From contig NZ_CP086615.1 of NCBI RefSeq assembly GCF_020883455.1, positions 1,550,001 through 1,614,000 on the forward strand: a DNA stretch of 64,000 nucleotides, written 5' to 3'. The stretch's first letter is position 1, and every line of letters begins with the position of its first letter. A program made the translations under genes and the position numbers. Shown here one piece after another: positions 1 through 9,692 of this stretch. The notes under the pieces are model-generated. The model did not search any database and had not been told where the DNA came from. It saw only the letters and a program-made list of their open reading frames with translations. This DNA is from Spiribacter halobius (GTDB lineage: Bacteria; Pseudomonadota; Gammaproteobacteria; Nitrococcales; Nitrococcaceae).

Positions 1-571
1 TTTCCCGGTGCTGGGCCCCGATCTGGGCAAGGGAGGCCTGCAGCAGCTCGCGCAGGTTAGGATCGAAGCTGCGGGCATGCGCCGTTTCCAGGCGGTCGGC
101 GACGCTCTCCAGAGCGAGCAGGTGGTCGTCGCCGGCGCGCCACAGCTCGATCGCCTCGCGGAAGTAGGGGGCATCCGCGAAGTAGCGGTGCATCCAGACC
201 ATGCGGCGGACGTTGTCCGGGGCATTGGTGCCCTGCAGGAACTCGGCCCGTGCCCGCTCGATGTCCGGTGGCTCCGCCTCCAGGGCCATGCGTGCGCGCC
301 GGTCGCTCAGCGGGTGGACCAGGGCCTCCCGCGCCCGTGCGAGGTACTGCGGGTCGCCGTGCTCGGCGAACAGGTACAGAAAGAGCACCGCGTCCTTGCG
401 GGCGCGGGACCACTCGCTCTCGGCGAGGATGTAGGCGCGCGCACCCGCCTGAATCTCCAGCACCACCGCCGTCAGCAGCGCCGAGAGACCCGCCATGACA
501 ATGAGCGCACCGCAGCTCAGGGCAAGCAAGCGGTTCGAGCGCCGACGGCGCTGAAGGGGGACTGCGGTCAA
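1..571 (-). CDS. N-terminal part of a membrane sensor protein (truncated by window edge)
   Basis: The reading frame stays open from about 571 down to base 1, so only the N-terminal ~190 residues are visible. A basic stretch (QRRRRSNR) is followed by one hydrophobic segment (LLALSCGALIVMAGLSALL). After that comes a predicted periplasmic helical region with RAYILAESEWSRARKDAVLF and ALVHPLSDRRARMALE. I recall such input regions ahead of GGDEF or kinase domains, but the output domain lies outside the window. The start is taken as TTG at 571 because GGAG lies seven bases upstream; an internal ATG at about 495 is the alternative. The 3' end and function cannot be determined. Confidence 0.6.
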   Translation of the reverse strand, partial: MTAVPLQRRRRSNRLLALSCGALIVMAGLSALLTAVVLEIQAGARAYILAESEWSRARKDAVLFLYLFAEHGDPQYLARAREALVHPLSDRRARMALEAEPPDIERARAEFLQGTNAPDNVRRMVWMHRYFADAPYFREAIELWRAGDDHLLALESVADRLETAHARSFDPNLRELLQASLAQIGAQHRE

Positions 572-620
572 GAGCGCGCTCCGGATGGCCCTCTGATGCC
601 GTGTGGCGGCACCTGTTATG

Positions 621-653
621 TTCTCTGCGTCGGTTAACGGCCGACGCAGAGAA
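621..653. repeat. Perfect 13-bp inverted repeat with 7-nt loop
   Basis: TTCTCTGCGTCGG (621-633) is the exact reverse complement of 641-653, with the loop TTAACGG between them. It lies between the 3' end of the phosphodiesterase gene and the start of the truncated sensor gene, both on the minus strand. No T-run follows on either strand, so it is either a weak or factor-assisted terminator or an operator for the sensor gene. Confidence 0.6.
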
Positions 654-697
654 TGCTGAAGGGCCGCCGGGCCGCGGCGAAGGCGCCGCGTGCCCGC

Positions 698-1978
698 TCA
701 GGGCAGGTTCAGGCAGCTCGCGTAGTAGCTCACCGTCGCCGGCCAGTCCGAAAAGACCCCGCGCACCCCGACATCATGCGCCAGCACATCGAGGACGAGG
801 AAGCGGTCGCCGTCCCGGTCCACCACGCCATCCACGGTCTGGTGGTACCAGGCGCCGTCCTCCGTCAGCGGCGGCGAGCGCTCCAGGGTCCAGGTGATCA
901 GATCGAGCCCGGCGGCCCGGGCACGCTCGGCATACACCGAGGGCACCACCGGGCTGGCCGGATTGTCCGGGTCGGCGGTCAGCAGCATCCACAGCGGCGG
1001 CGCGAGGATGTTCACACCGGCCTCGGCCAGCGCCTCCATCCCGGGATCCCAGCTCGCGGGATCGGTGACGTCGAAGCCTTCGTCGCCATAGCGGCCGTCG
1101 AGGAACACCGCCTGTTCGCCGAAGTCCGGATGTTCCTCGATCCAGTAGCGCACGTCGGCGAGCGAGAACGACTGCGGGAAGACCTGCTCGGGCGGCACGC
1201 CGGCGGCCTCGTACTCGGCGATGAGCTTGCTGGCGTAGTCCTCCTGGGAGAAGCCGTTGAACGGCATGTCCACGGATGGGGCCTTGAGCTCCGGGGTCAT
1301 CTTCACGCCGAGCGCCTGGAACAGCGCAATGCTCTCGGCGTGGGTCATGAGCGTGCCGCGGCTCGCATAGAGGTCCGTGCGCCAGTCCGGCGTCGCATCC
1401 AGATAGGCCTCGATGCTGCGTGCCTCGGGGTTGTAGCCCTCCATGCGCCCCTCCAGCCGACGGAACTCGGCGAGGGTGATGTCGCTGGTGCAGCAGCGAA
1501 TCTCGTCGCCGTTGACGAGCTCACCGGTGTCCTCGTCGAAGGCGGGCGGCACGCTGCACTGGCGGGCGAGGTCGGTCTCGAGGATGTTGGTGGTGTAGTG
1601 CAGATCGCACTGTGAGTGACGGCAGACCAGTGCCTCGTCCTCGGTAAAGGTGACGTCGCACTCGAGGATCCCGGCACCCATGCGCGCGGCGGCGAGGTAG
1701 GACTCGCGGGTGTGCTCCGGGAACTGAAGCGCCGCGCCGCGATGACCGATGGAAAAGTCGCTCGCCCGGAATGGCCCGTCGGCGCACTGCTGCAGACGTG
1801 CCTTGAGGTTGCGCTCGCGCAGCGAGTCGGTATCCATGTCGTCCACCAGGAAATGCGGGCGTGGACCGACCTCGATCCGCTCCGGCGGCATGACCTCCGC
1901 GACGTCCTGCGCGAGTACAGCAAACGGGACCGCGGCGATGAGGATGGCCAGGATGATTGGGATCGTTCTTGCCGACAT
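698..1978 (-). CDS. Glycerophosphodiester phosphodiesterase, GlpQ-like, exported
   Basis: This 426-residue protein hydrolyses glycerophosphodiesters to glycerol-3-phosphate and an alcohol, presumably in the periplasm. An N-terminal signal peptide ([19 protein letters not shown], ending near VLAQ) precedes the GDPD TIM barrel. The catalytic His-Arg-Gly is seen in [14 protein letters not shown], and the metal-binding acids are in [21 protein letters not shown]. An aspartate- and cysteine-rich insertion follows, as in long periplasmic GlpQ types. The start at 1978 is chosen because it begins the signal peptide and has GGAG nine bases upstream. The frame stays open further upstream but would run into the divergent gene. 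Substrate range is inferred from the family. Confidence 0.88.
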   Translation of the reverse strand: MSARTIPIILAILIAAVPFAVLAQDVAEVMPPERIEVGPRPHFLVDDMDTDSLRERNLKARLQQCADGPFRASDFSIGHRGAALQFPEHTRESYLAAARMGAGILECDVTFTEDEALVCRHSQCDLHYTTNILETDLARQCSVPPAFDEDTGELVNGDEIRCCTSDITLAEFRRLEGRMEGYNPEARSIEAYLDATPDWRTDLYASRGTLMTHAESIALFQALGVKMTPELKAPSVDMPFNGFSQEDYASKLIAEYEAAGVPPEQVFPQSFSLADVRYWIEEHPDFGEQAVFLDGRYGDEGFDVTDPASWDPGMEALAEAGVNILAPPLWMLLTADPDNPASPVVPSVYAERARAAGLDLITWTLERSPPLTEDGAWYHQTVDGVVDRDGDRFLVLDVLAHDVGVRGVFSDWPATVSYYASCLNLP

Positions 1979-2227
1979 GGCGTTGGTCTCCAGAGATGGG
2001 CCTGCACCGTTGCAGTCTGGCCCAGATCGATGACGGCGCCATGACCGCAGATGCCGCGAGGCGTTGGCTACGCTGCCCTCAAGGGCATTGCCATCGCCGC
2101 CGATAACGTCGACGGAGCAGACCTCGGCGGCCGGATCCGGTGGGTTGGCGCGTAAAAACGTGATTTCCGTCACACTGCGACGGACGAAGAGTCGCGGGCC
2201 TCTCGCCGCCGATCCGCGAAGCGACGT

Positions 2228-4843
2228 ATGGTCTTGCAGAGATCCATGGCCACGGAGCGGTTTGGGCCTGACGGTATGAAGGACTCCCAGCAAGGCTTGA
2301 AGCCCACGGCGGCCCCCCGGCGGCTGTCCTTCGAGGCGTTGCCGGTGCCGGCGCTGCATCTGGACCGCTACGGCGGCATTACCGGGGCGAACGCGTCGGC
2401 GTGCGAGGTGCTTGGGGAGGCCGCCGCGGGCAGGCCGCTGCTCGACTACCTCCGCCCCCGGCAGACCGAGGGCCGCCCCGCCACGATGGTGCTGGAAATG
2501 CTGCTGGCCGAGGCCAGTGCGGCGGGGCGCGCCCACCAGCAGTGTCTGCTCCAGCCGGCCGGCGCCACCCCCCGGTCCGCCCTGCTGCGCATCAGCCCCG
2601 ATGGCGACGGGGGCTATGTGGCGGTTCTCGACCCCTCTCCGGGCGAGGGCCTGGACACCGCCGAGCGCATGACCCTCGAGGCCATGGCGGCCGGACGGCC
2701 CATGGGGGATGTCATCAGCGGGGTGATCCAGCGCCTGGAGATGCTGATGCCCGGCTGCGCCTGCTCGGTGCTTTCCCTCGAGGACGACAGCCAGACGGTG
2801 CGCCACGTCGCCGGAGACAGTCTGCCGGCAGACTACCGCGAGGCCTTTAACGGCATGCGTATCGGCCCGCGCGTCGGCTCCTGCGGCACAGCGATGTGGC
2901 ACCAGGAGATGGTGATCACCGAGGACATCGAGAACGATGCGCGCTGGGCGCCCTTCCGGCCGCTGACGCGGTCGGCGGGACTCAGATCCTGCTGGTCGAT
3001 GCCGATCCTGGCCTCATCGGGCCAGGTGCTGGGCAGCCTCGCGGTCTACTGGCCCATGCCCGCTGTGCCGGATGAGCCGGCGGAGTGCCGCCTGCGGCGT
3101 TTCGCGCGCCTGCTCGGGTTTGCCATGGAGCGCGACCGCGACGCCCATCGCCTGCGCCAGAGCGAGGCGGTGTTCCGCAGCGCCTTCGAGCGGGCGGCCA
3201 TCGGCATGGCCCATCTGGCGCGGGACGGGCGGATACTCAAGGTCAATGGCCCGTTGTGCGAGCTGCTCGGTTATGGCGAGGGCGAGCTGCGGCGTCACCG
3301 CGTCCCCGAGCTCGTGCACCCTGACGAGCGTGCCCGGGTCGCCGAGGCGGGGCAGCGTATCGCCAGCGGCGAGCACGAGACGCTGCAGACCGAGCTGAGA
3401 CTGCTCCGCGCCGACGGCGAGACGGTCTGGGCGAGCGTCGCTGCCGCGCCGGTCTACTCGGGGAAGGATGAGGTGGAGCGGCTCGTGGCCGTGGTCTCCG
3501 ACATCAGCCGCTCCCGCGAGCTTGCCGATGAGCTCGCCTACCGCGCCACGCACGACTGGCTCACCGGGCTCTACAACCGCTTCGAGCTGGAGCGCCAGCT
3601 CGCCCAGTGGCTGGGGCGGCGGCCGGAGGCGCGCAGCAGCGCGGCCTTCATGCAGATCGATCTGGACCAGTTCCGGCTGGTCAACGACAGTGCCGGCCGG
3701 GCGGCCGGTGACGCCCTCCTGCGCCGGGCGGCGGAGCTGATTCGGGAGACCGTCGGCGAGCGTGCGGTGCTGGCACGGCTGGCCGGCGACGAGTACGCGA
3801 TGCTGCTGCCGGATACCTCGCCGGAGGAGGCCGTCGCCGCGGCTGAAGGATTGCGGCAGGCCATCGAGGCGGCAGGCTTCGAGTGGGAGGGGCGGCATTT
3901 CCGGATCAGTGCCAGTATCGGCTTCGTGCGTCTGCCGGAGCGTTCCCTGCGCAGTGTGGACGGCGTGCTGCAGGCGGGGGATACCGCCTGCGCCACCGCC
4001 AAGGAGGCCGGCCGCAACCGCGTGGCCGTCTGGGATCGCAAGGACGTCCGTATCGACCGCCGCCACGGGGATGCCCGCTGGGTGCCGCTGCTGATCGAGG
4101 CGCTCGAGAACGGCAGCTTCCGCCTGGAGGCCCAGCCTATCGTCCCGGTGGATACCTCGTCGCCGGAGCCGGCGCGCTACGAGCTGCTGGTGCGCATGGA
4201 GCAGGAAGGCGAGTGGGTGCCGCCCGGGCGCTTTCTGCCGGCGGCCGAGCGTTATGGCATCGCCCCTCAGATCGATCGCTGGGTGGTGGAGCAGGCGATC
4301 GCCTGGCTCGAGGCGCGGCCGTCGGCGCCGGTGCGGCTTGCCGTCAACCTCTCGGGGCTGTCCGTGACCCACCGCGAATTCCACCGGTTCGTGATGGCGG
4401 CGCTGGCGGACCATCCGCAGGCGGCGGCGAGGCTCTGCTTCGAGATTACCGAGACCGCGGCCATCGCCGACATCGACGAGGCGCGGGCGCTGATTGCGGA
4501 GCTGCGTCGCCTCGGCTGTGAGCTGGCCCTGGACGACTTCGGCTCGGGCCTGTCGAGCTTCGGCTACCTGCAGCATCTGCCCGTGGATCTGCTGAAGATC
4601 GACGGCAGCTTCGTCCGGGACATCGGCAGCGACCCCGTGAGCCGCGCCTTCGTGAAGGCCATCGCGGACATCGCGCGGGTCATGAACAAGCGCACGATCG
4701 CCGAATTCGTCGAGGACGGCGATGTCGTCGCGGTGCTCCGCGAGCTCGGCGTCGACTTCGCCCAGGGCTACTGGATCGGCAAACCTGCGCCCCTCGCCAC
4801 GCTCTGTCCGCCCGCCGTCCGCGGTCGCGCCGCGAGCTCCTGA
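2228..4843 (+). CDS. GAF-PAS-GGDEF-EAL cyclic-di-GMP signalling protein
   Basis: This is an 871-residue soluble protein with no membrane segment. The order is a PAS-like N-terminus (about 35-130), a GAF domain (about 145-300, with [18 protein letters not shown]), a PAS domain (about 310-430), GGDEF (about 440-610) and EAL (about 625-860). The cyclase signature reads AGDEY instead of GGDEF and there is no RxxD inhibitory site before it. The EAL side keeps the phosphodiesterase residues: [23 protein letters not shown] and LLKIDGSF, although the EAL motif itself is ELL. I infer a c-di-GMP phosphodiesterase with a weak, regulatory or residual cyclase domain. Starts at 2246 or 2276 are also possible; no ribosome site decides. 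Confidence 0.85.
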   Translation: MVLQRSMATERFGPDGMKDSQQGLKPTAAPRRLSFEALPVPALHLDRYGGITGANASACEVLGEAAAGRPLLDYLRPRQTEGRPATMVLEMLLAEASAAGRAHQQCLLQPAGATPRSALLRISPDGDGGYVAVLDPSPGEGLDTAERMTLEAMAAGRPMGDVISGVIQRLEMLMPGCACSVLSLEDDSQTVRHVAGDSLPADYREAFNGMRIGPRVGSCGTAMWHQEMVITEDIENDARWAPFRPLTRSAGLRSCWSMPILASSGQVLGSLAVYWPMPAVPDEPAECRLRRFARLLGFAMERDRDAHRLRQSEAVFRSAFERAAIGMAHLARDGRILKVNGPLCELLGYGEGELRRHRVPELVHPDERARVAEAGQRIASGEHETLQTELRLLRADGETVWASVAAAPVYSGKDEVERLVAVVSDISRSRELADELAYRATHDWLTGLYNRFELERQLAQWLGRRPEARSSAAFMQIDLDQFRLVNDSAGRAAGDALLRRAAELIRETVGERAVLARLAGDEYAMLLPDTSPEEAVAAAEGLRQAIEAAGFEWEGRHFRISASIGFVRLPERSLRSVDGVLQAGDTACATAKEAGRNRVAVWDRKDVRIDRRHGDARWVPLLIEALENGSFRLEAQPIVPVDTSSPEPARYELLVRMEQEGEWVPPGRFLPAAERYGIAPQIDRWVVEQAIAWLEARPSAPVRLAVNLSGLSVTHREFHRFVMAALADHPQAAARLCFEITETAAIADIDEARALIAELRRLGCELALDDFGSGLSSFGYLQHLPVDLLKIDGSFVRDIGSDPVSRAFVKAIADIARVMNKRTIAEFVEDGDVVAVLRELGVDFAQGYWIGKPAPLATLCPPAVRGRAASS

Positions 4844-4952
4844 CCCGCCCCGTTGCCGACTGCCGCCGCCCGTTCCGGCCCCGCGTTGCGGCTGGCGAGG
4901 GGCGGCATTGCCTGTCATTCTTGCGTAACAACAACGCGACGAGGAGAGAGGC

Positions 4953-7022
4953 ATGCCGGCGTTTACTCGGCGGAGAGCATGCGGGCTGCTCGCGGGGCTG
5001 CTGGCGCTCGGGGGCGCGAGTGCACAGGATGAGACGGCCGAGGATGAGCCCGTGGTGGTGGATCCGATCACGGTGAGCGCGCCCCGTGTCGAGCGCGCCC
5101 TCCAGGAGACCCCGGCAGCGGTCACCGTGGTGGACGGCGAGACCTTCCGCGAGGGGCGGCAGCGCCTGGCGCTGGACGAGGCCCTGAACCGCGTCCCCGG
5201 CCTCTACTTCCAGAACCGCTACAACTTTGCCCAGAACCTGCGGCTCTCCACCCGGGGCTTCGGCGCCCGGGCGCCGTTCGGCATCCGGGGTATCCGCATC
5301 CGCGTGGACGGTTTCCCCGAGACGCTGCCGGACGGCCAGTCCCAGATCGACGCCGTCGACCTCGACTCCATCACCCGCGCGGAGGTGGTGCGCGGGCCCT
5401 CGTCGGTCCTCTACGGCAACGCCACCGGTGGTGTCATCGATCTCTCCACGGCCACCGGCCGCGAGGACCCCGGTACGAGTGTCACCGCCGAGGCGGGCAG
5501 CTACGATTTCTACAAGCTGGCGGCACGCCAGGGCGGCGTCAGCGGTCCCTGGGCCTACCATGTCAGCGCCTCGGCACTGGACTACGAGGGCTACCGCGAG
5601 CAGAGCGAGACCAGGAAGCGCCTCGGCAACTTCAGCGTCAGCCGGGAGCTCGGCGGCGACCGCCGCCTGCGCGCCGTGCTGACGGTGCTGGACAACCCGG
5701 AGTCGGAGGATCCCTCGGCGCTGACGCTGGAGGAGGTACGTGAGGACCGCCGGCAGGCGCGGGACATTGCCGTCACCCTGGATTCGGGTCAGGAGGTGGA
5801 GCAGCAGCGCCTCGGCCTGATCTACGAGGACGCTGACGCCGCCGGCGGGCAGCTCACCCTGCGCGGCTTCTACACACGCCGGGACTTCGAGCAGCAGTTG
5901 CCGTTTCCGGGTAACAGCCTGCTTGGCTTTGACCGCGACTTCTTTGGCGTCGGTGCGGAGTATGCCCGGAGTGCGAGCCTGTTCGGTCAGCCGTTCCGAT
6001 ATGTCACCGGTGTCGAGGTGGATCGGCAGATCGATGATCGTGACCGCTTCAGCGTGGACGGCACGGGCACGCAGACCGGCCGGACACAGGAGGAAGAGCA
6101 GCAGGCAACGGCGTCGGGCGCTTTCCTGCAGGGTGATCTGGATGTGACCGATCGCCTCACGGCCTCGCTCGGTGCGCGCGTCGACCGGGTTCGTTTCGAG
6201 GTCGATGACCGTTTCCTCGGTGATGGAAGAGACGATACGGGCAGCCGCACGTTCGAGGAGGTCAGCGGGAGCGCCGGGCTTCTGTACCGGCTGACCCCGG
6301 ATCACAGCCTTTATGCGACGGTCTCTACAGCCTTCGAGACCCCCACGTTCACCGAATTCGCGAAGCGTGACGGTACTGGCGGGCTGAGCGAGGAGATCGA
6401 TCCCCAGGAGGCCTTCAATCGCGAGATCGGCGCCCGCGGGTTCCTCGCGGATAGCGTCCGCTACGAGGTCGCGGTGTTCTCAGTCGCCGTCGATGACGAG
6501 CTGATCGTCGACGGCGATGTGGATGGCCGTGATTTTTATGAGAATGCCGGGGCTACCAGCCGGGACGGACTGGAAATCGGGCTTGAGTGGTTCGCGACCG
6601 ATGCCTTCACGGTGAACGCGGCGTATACCTATGGCCGCTACCGGTTCGATCGCTTCGTGGATGTGGACGGCAATGATTTCGCCGGCAACCGCATCCCGGG
6701 GCTGCCCAGGCATCAGCTCTACCTCGAGGGCCTGTGGGAAGGGTCGAATGGCTGGTACGCCGCGCTTGATGGCCAGATCGTCGGCCCGGTGTTCGCGGAC
6801 AATGCCAATGATGTCGAGGTGTCCGGTTACGGCGTCTGGAATCTGCGTGGCGGTCGTGAATGGGGGCTGTCGGGCGGTCGCCGGGTCGAGGTCTTTGGTG
6901 GCGTCAACAATCTGTTTGATAAGGAATACTTTGCGAACATCCGCGCCAACGCGTTCGGCGGGCGGTATTACGAGCCTGCGCCGGAGGCCAACGCCTATGT
7001 GGGTGCTACGTTGACGTTTTAG
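4953..7022 (+). CDS. TonB-dependent outer-membrane receptor
   Basis: This is a 689-residue receptor with a signal peptide (residues 1-24), a plug domain (about 35-150: TPAAVTVVDGETFREG, VPGLYFQNRYN, EVVRGPSSVLYGNATGGVI) and a 22-strand-type barrel. It ends in VGATLTF with the terminal phenylalanine required for Bam recognition. GAGGAGAG precedes the ATG at good spacing. The RGFGARAPFGIRGIRIRVDG plug and overall length match ferric-siderophore or iron-chelate receptors, but the ligand is not readable from sequence. No TonB or siderophore genes are adjacent, and I see no convincing Fur box in the 110 bases upstream. Confidence 0.88.
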   Translation: MPAFTRRRACGLLAGLLALGGASAQDETAEDEPVVVDPITVSAPRVERALQETPAAVTVVDGETFREGRQRLALDEALNRVPGLYFQNRYNFAQNLRLSTRGFGARAPFGIRGIRIRVDGFPETLPDGQSQIDAVDLDSITRAEVVRGPSSVLYGNATGGVIDLSTATGREDPGTSVTAEAGSYDFYKLAARQGGVSGPWAYHVSASALDYEGYREQSETRKRLGNFSVSRELGGDRRLRAVLTVLDNPESEDPSALTLEEVREDRRQARDIAVTLDSGQEVEQQRLGLIYEDADAAGGQLTLRGFYTRRDFEQQLPFPGNSLLGFDRDFFGVGAEYARSASLFGQPFRYVTGVEVDRQIDDRDRFSVDGTGTQTGRTQEEEQQATASGAFLQGDLDVTDRLTASLGARVDRVRFEVDDRFLGDGRDDTGSRTFEEVSGSAGLLYRLTPDHSLYATVSTAFETPTFTEFAKRDGTGGLSEEIDPQEAFNREIGARGFLADSVRYEVAVFSVAVDDELIVDGDVDGRDFYENAGATSRDGLEIGLEWFATDAFTVNAAYTYGRYRFDRFVDVDGNDFAGNRIPGLPRHQLYLEGLWEGSNGWYAALDGQIVGPVFADNANDVEVSGYGVWNLRGGREWGLSGGRRVEVFGGVNNLFDKEYFANIRANAFGGRYYEPAPEANAYVGATLTF

Positions 7023-7053
7023 CCCGCAGCCGTGAATCGGTGAGATATGCGGG

Positions 7054-7953
7054 CTAGGCACCGCCACCCTTGGCCAGCAGGGATCGCCAGCTGGCCAGCC
7101 GTTCCGGATGGATCTCGCCGCGGGCGAGGGCGGCGCGCACGGCGCAGCCCGGCTCGCGGTCATGGCGGCAGTCGCGGAACCGGCACTGCCCGGCGCGTTC
7201 GGTGATCTCCGGGAATCCACGCGTGATCGCTTCGGGCGGGAAGTGCTCGAGGCGCAGCGTGCGTACACCGGGGGAATCGATCAGGCAGCCACCGCCGGGC
7301 AGCGGATGCAGCGTCGTGGTGCTGGTGGTGTGCCGGCCCTGGCCGCTGGTTTCGGACAGGGTCCCGGTACGCACGTCGAGGTCTGGCACCAGGGCGCGGG
7401 CGAGCGATGATTTGCCCACCCCGGACTGCCCGACCAGGATCACCGTCTCCTCGGCGAGCGCCTGTCGCAGCTCCGCCAGCCCGGCGCCGGTGGCCGCGCT
7501 GCCGGTGAGGATGCGTTCTCCGAGAGCCTCGTAGGGCGCCAGGGCCGCCGTCACTCTCGCCCGCCCGGCCGTGTCCAGCTGGTCGGCCTTGTTGAGGAAG
7601 ATCAGCGCCGCCAGGGAGAGCGAGTGCGTCAGGACCAGGTAGCGGTCCAGCAGACGCGTATCGAGGCCCGGCGGGTCGGCGAGCACGACCACGAGCCGGG
7701 TGACGTTGGCCGCCAGTGGGCGCGGCCGCCCGCGGAAATCGCCGCGCTCGATGACGCTCACCCGCGGCTCGATGCGCTCGACCACGCCCTCGCCACCGCT
7801 CTCCCGCCACACCACGCGATCGCCGCACACCGGCCGCGCCGAGCGGCCGCCGCGGCGGCGCAGATGGCAGCGCAGCAGACGGCCGTCGGCCGCCTCGACG
7901 ATGCAGTCGCTGCCAAAGCTTGCCACGACCAGCCCGGCCTGTTCCCCGTTCAT
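7054..7953 (-). CDS. rsgA: Ribosome small-subunit-dependent GTPase A
   Basis: This circularly permuted GTPase (299 residues) checks late 30S subunit assembly. An N-terminal OB fold ([10 protein letters not shown]) is followed by permuted G motifs: G4 NKAD (about 120), G1 GQSGVGKSS (about 175), the hydrophobic switch GRHTTSTT, and G3 DSPGVR. The C-terminal zinc knuckle is [14 protein letters not shown]. Length and order are normal for the family. It converges on the TonB receptor with a ~30-base gap and diverges from orn, the usual rsgA/orn pairing in gammaproteobacteria. Confidence 0.97.
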   Translation of the reverse strand: MNGEQAGLVVASFGSDCIVEAADGRLLRCHLRRRGGRSARPVCGDRVVWRESGGEGVVERIEPRVSVIERGDFRGRPRPLAANVTRLVVVLADPPGLDTRLLDRYLVLTHSLSLAALIFLNKADQLDTAGRARVTAALAPYEALGERILTGSAATGAGLAELRQALAEETVILVGQSGVGKSSLARALVPDLDVRTGTLSETSGQGRHTTSTTTLHPLPGGGCLIDSPGVRTLRLEHFPPEAITRGFPEITERAGQCRFRDCRHDREPGCAVRAALARGEIHPERLASWRSLLAKGGGA

Positions 7954-8054
7954 TCCGCCATCGTCGCTTTCCGCGTCAGGCCGCCCCCGAGCGGGCGGCG
8001 GCGAGCATAGCCTCTGATAGACTGCGGGCTCAATCGGCCGGCCACGAGGGCAGC

Positions 8055-8615
8055 ATGCCTCACTCCCCGGAGAACCTGATCTGGATCGATCTGGAGATGA
8101 CGGGCCTCGACACGGACCGGGATCAGGTCATCGAGATCGCGACCATCGTCACCGATCGCGATCTGGCCGTGCTTGCCGAAGGGCCCGTGCTTGCGATTCG
8201 GCAGCCGGAGTCGGTCCTCGCCGGTATGGACGAGTGGAACCGCACCCAGCATGGCAACTCCGGGCTGATTGAGCGAGTACAGCGCAGCGACGTGGACGAG
8301 GCCGAGGCGGAGCGCCGCACCCTTGCCTTCCTTCGCCAGTGGGTGCCGCCAGGCGTCTCGCCCATGTGCGGCAACAGCATCTGTCAGGACCGGCGTTTTC
8401 TGCACCGCTGCATGCCGGAGCTCGAGCGCTATTTCCACTATCGCAACCTGGACGTCAGCACCTTGAAGGAGCTCGCGCGCCGCTGGGCGCCGGACCTACT
8501 CCAGGGCTTCAGCAAGAAAAGCTCCCACCTGGCCCTCGACGACATCCGCGACTCCATCGCCGAGCTGCGCCACTACCGCGAGCACTTCCTCCGGGTGAAC
8601 CGCGCCGACGATTGA
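8055..8615 (+). CDS. orn: Oligoribonuclease
   Basis: This is a 186-residue 3'-5' exoribonuclease that degrades 2-5-nt RNAs and pGpG, thereby finishing c-di-GMP turnover. DEDDh motifs are present: [10 protein letters not shown] (Asp, Glu), [13 protein letters not shown] (Asp), and [11 protein letters not shown] (His, Asp). The ATG at 8055 gives the family-typical start [18 protein letters not shown]; the frame is open further upstream but would overlap the divergent rsgA start. With several GGDEF/EAL proteins nearby its role in pGpG clearance is relevant. Confidence 0.97.
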   Translation: MPHSPENLIWIDLEMTGLDTDRDQVIEIATIVTDRDLAVLAEGPVLAIRQPESVLAGMDEWNRTQHGNSGLIERVQRSDVDEAEAERRTLAFLRQWVPPGVSPMCGNSICQDRRFLHRCMPELERYFHYRNLDVSTLKELARRWAPDLLQGFSKKSSHLALDDIRDSIAELRHYREHFLRVNRADD

Positions 8616-8634
8616 TGGGGGTTAACGGGGACTG

Positions 8635-8789
8635 ACCGCAAAGGCGCAAAGGGCGCCAAGGCAGGGAGTTACTCTGCCTTGCAAGACCTCGATGGGGCCG
8701 GTGCTCGCTAGTGACCGCGGGGCAGACTCCCGAATTTTTCAGTCCCCGTCCCCTGGCGTCCGTCTTTGCGTCCTTTGCGCCTTCGCGGT
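8635..8789. repeat. Imperfect long hairpin of CAAAGG-type units between convergent genes
   Basis: The left arm at 8635-8661 (units GCAAAGGCGCAAAGG) pairs with the right arm at 8763-8789 with about four mismatches in 27. A second pairing is offset from it: GGGGACTGA near 8627-8635 with TCAGTCCCC at 8739-8747. The element fills the gap between the 3' ends of orn and the rhodanese gene and may act as a two-way terminator. It resembles the other unit-repeat hairpins at 56.6, 58.4 and 60.9 kb in design. Confidence 0.6.
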
Positions 8790-8792
8790 TTT

Positions 8793-9638
8793 CTAGACAT
8801 TCCCATGCACGCCGTCCCCCGTCTCCACCGGCAGGTTCGGGTCGTTGCCCCATTCGGACCAGGAGCCGGGGTAGCCGCGGACGCGGGGGTAGCCGAGGTA
8901 GCGCAGGACGAAGTAGGTGAGCGCCGAGCGGTGGTGGGTCTGGCAGTGGGCGATCACCTCCTTGTCCGGCGTCACCCCCGCGGCACGGAACAGCTCGCGC
9001 AGGGATTCCGGGGGCAGCAGGCGGAAGTCACCCTCGCGATCGAACTGCCGTGTCCACTCCACATTCACGGCACCGGGGATGTGCCCGCCGCGTGCCGCGC
9101 GGACGTCCTCGCCGCGGAACTCCGCCGCGGAGCGGGCATCGAGGATCACCGTGTTGGCATCGCCCAGATGGGCCTGCACGTACTCCCGGTCCGCCAGCGC
9201 CTCCGGATTCGCGAGATCGGCAGGGTAGTCGGCGGGCACGGGCGGATTGCTGCCGGTCTCCAGCGGTTGGTCGGCCGCGCGCCAGGCAGCGAGCCCCCCG
9301 TCCAGCAGCGAGTACTCGAAGTGGCCGAGGGCGTCCAGCGTCCAGAGCAGTCGGGCGGCCCGTCCGTTGCCCTCGTCGTCATAGGCGACCACATGGGTCT
9401 GCGGCGTGATGCCGACCCCGCCAAGCACCTTGGCGAGGGTCTCCGCGTCGGGCAGCAGGCCGCCCACGGGCGGCTCCTGGCGCAGCAGGGCCCGGTATTC
9501 CAGCTGCACCGCCCCGGGCACGTGCGCGGAGGCGAAGCGCTCGGCCGGTCCGACGTAGACCACCAGGATTCCGGGCTCGCGCAGGTGCTCGGCCAGGGCC
9601 TCGGGCGCGACCAGAAGGGGCAGTCGGCGTTCCGGCAT
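8793..9638 (-). CDS. Two-domain rhodanese (thiosulfate/3-mercaptopyruvate sulfurtransferase)
   Basis: The protein has 281 residues with an inactive N-terminal rhodanese repeat (about 5-125; VVYVGPAERFASAHVPGAV) and a catalytic C-terminal repeat (about 150-270). The active-site loop is HCQTHHRSA with the persulfide-forming cysteine. CRSG-like loops favour thiosulfate and CG(S/T)G loops favour mercaptopyruvate. CQTHHRS matches neither well, so the donor is left open. It is 54 bases downstream of glcF on the same strand and may be co-transcribed. No signal peptide is seen, so it is cytoplasmic. Confidence 0.9.
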   Translation of the reverse strand: MPERRLPLLVAPEALAEHLREPGILVVYVGPAERFASAHVPGAVQLEYRALLRQEPPVGGLLPDAETLAKVLGGVGITPQTHVVAYDDEGNGRAARLLWTLDALGHFEYSLLDGGLAAWRAADQPLETGSNPPVPADYPADLANPEALADREYVQAHLGDANTVILDARSAAEFRGEDVRAARGGHIPGAVNVEWTRQFDREGDFRLLPPESLRELFRAAGVTPDKEVIAHCQTHHRSALTYFVLRYLGYPRVRGYPGSWSEWGNDPNLPVETGDGVHGNV

Positions 9639-9692
9639 GGATGCTCTCTCCGTTTGGCGCGGCGGCCGTCAGGGGACGCCGCAGTCAGGGTT

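Noticed and set aside
653-1615. Plus-strand open frame of 320 codons across the phosphodiesterase gene
   Set aside because: It is antisense to a gene with signal peptide and HRG catalytic motif, and its translation is low-complexity Arg/Gly/Ala/His without domain features.
1979-2902. N-terminal extension of the phosphodiesterase frame to 2902
   Set aside because: It would overlap the divergent GAF-PAS-GGDEF-EAL gene and bury the signal peptide; GGAG supports the start at 1978.
4844-4952. Fur box before the TonB receptor
   Set aside because: No run of GATAAT-like hexamers; the CATTCTTGCG stretch is too weak a match.
3014-6305. Two long minus-strand frames (703 and 541 codons) opposite the GGDEF-EAL and TonB receptor genes
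   Set aside because: Their translations lack any recognisable motif and mirror high-GC third positions of the genuine plus-strand genes.
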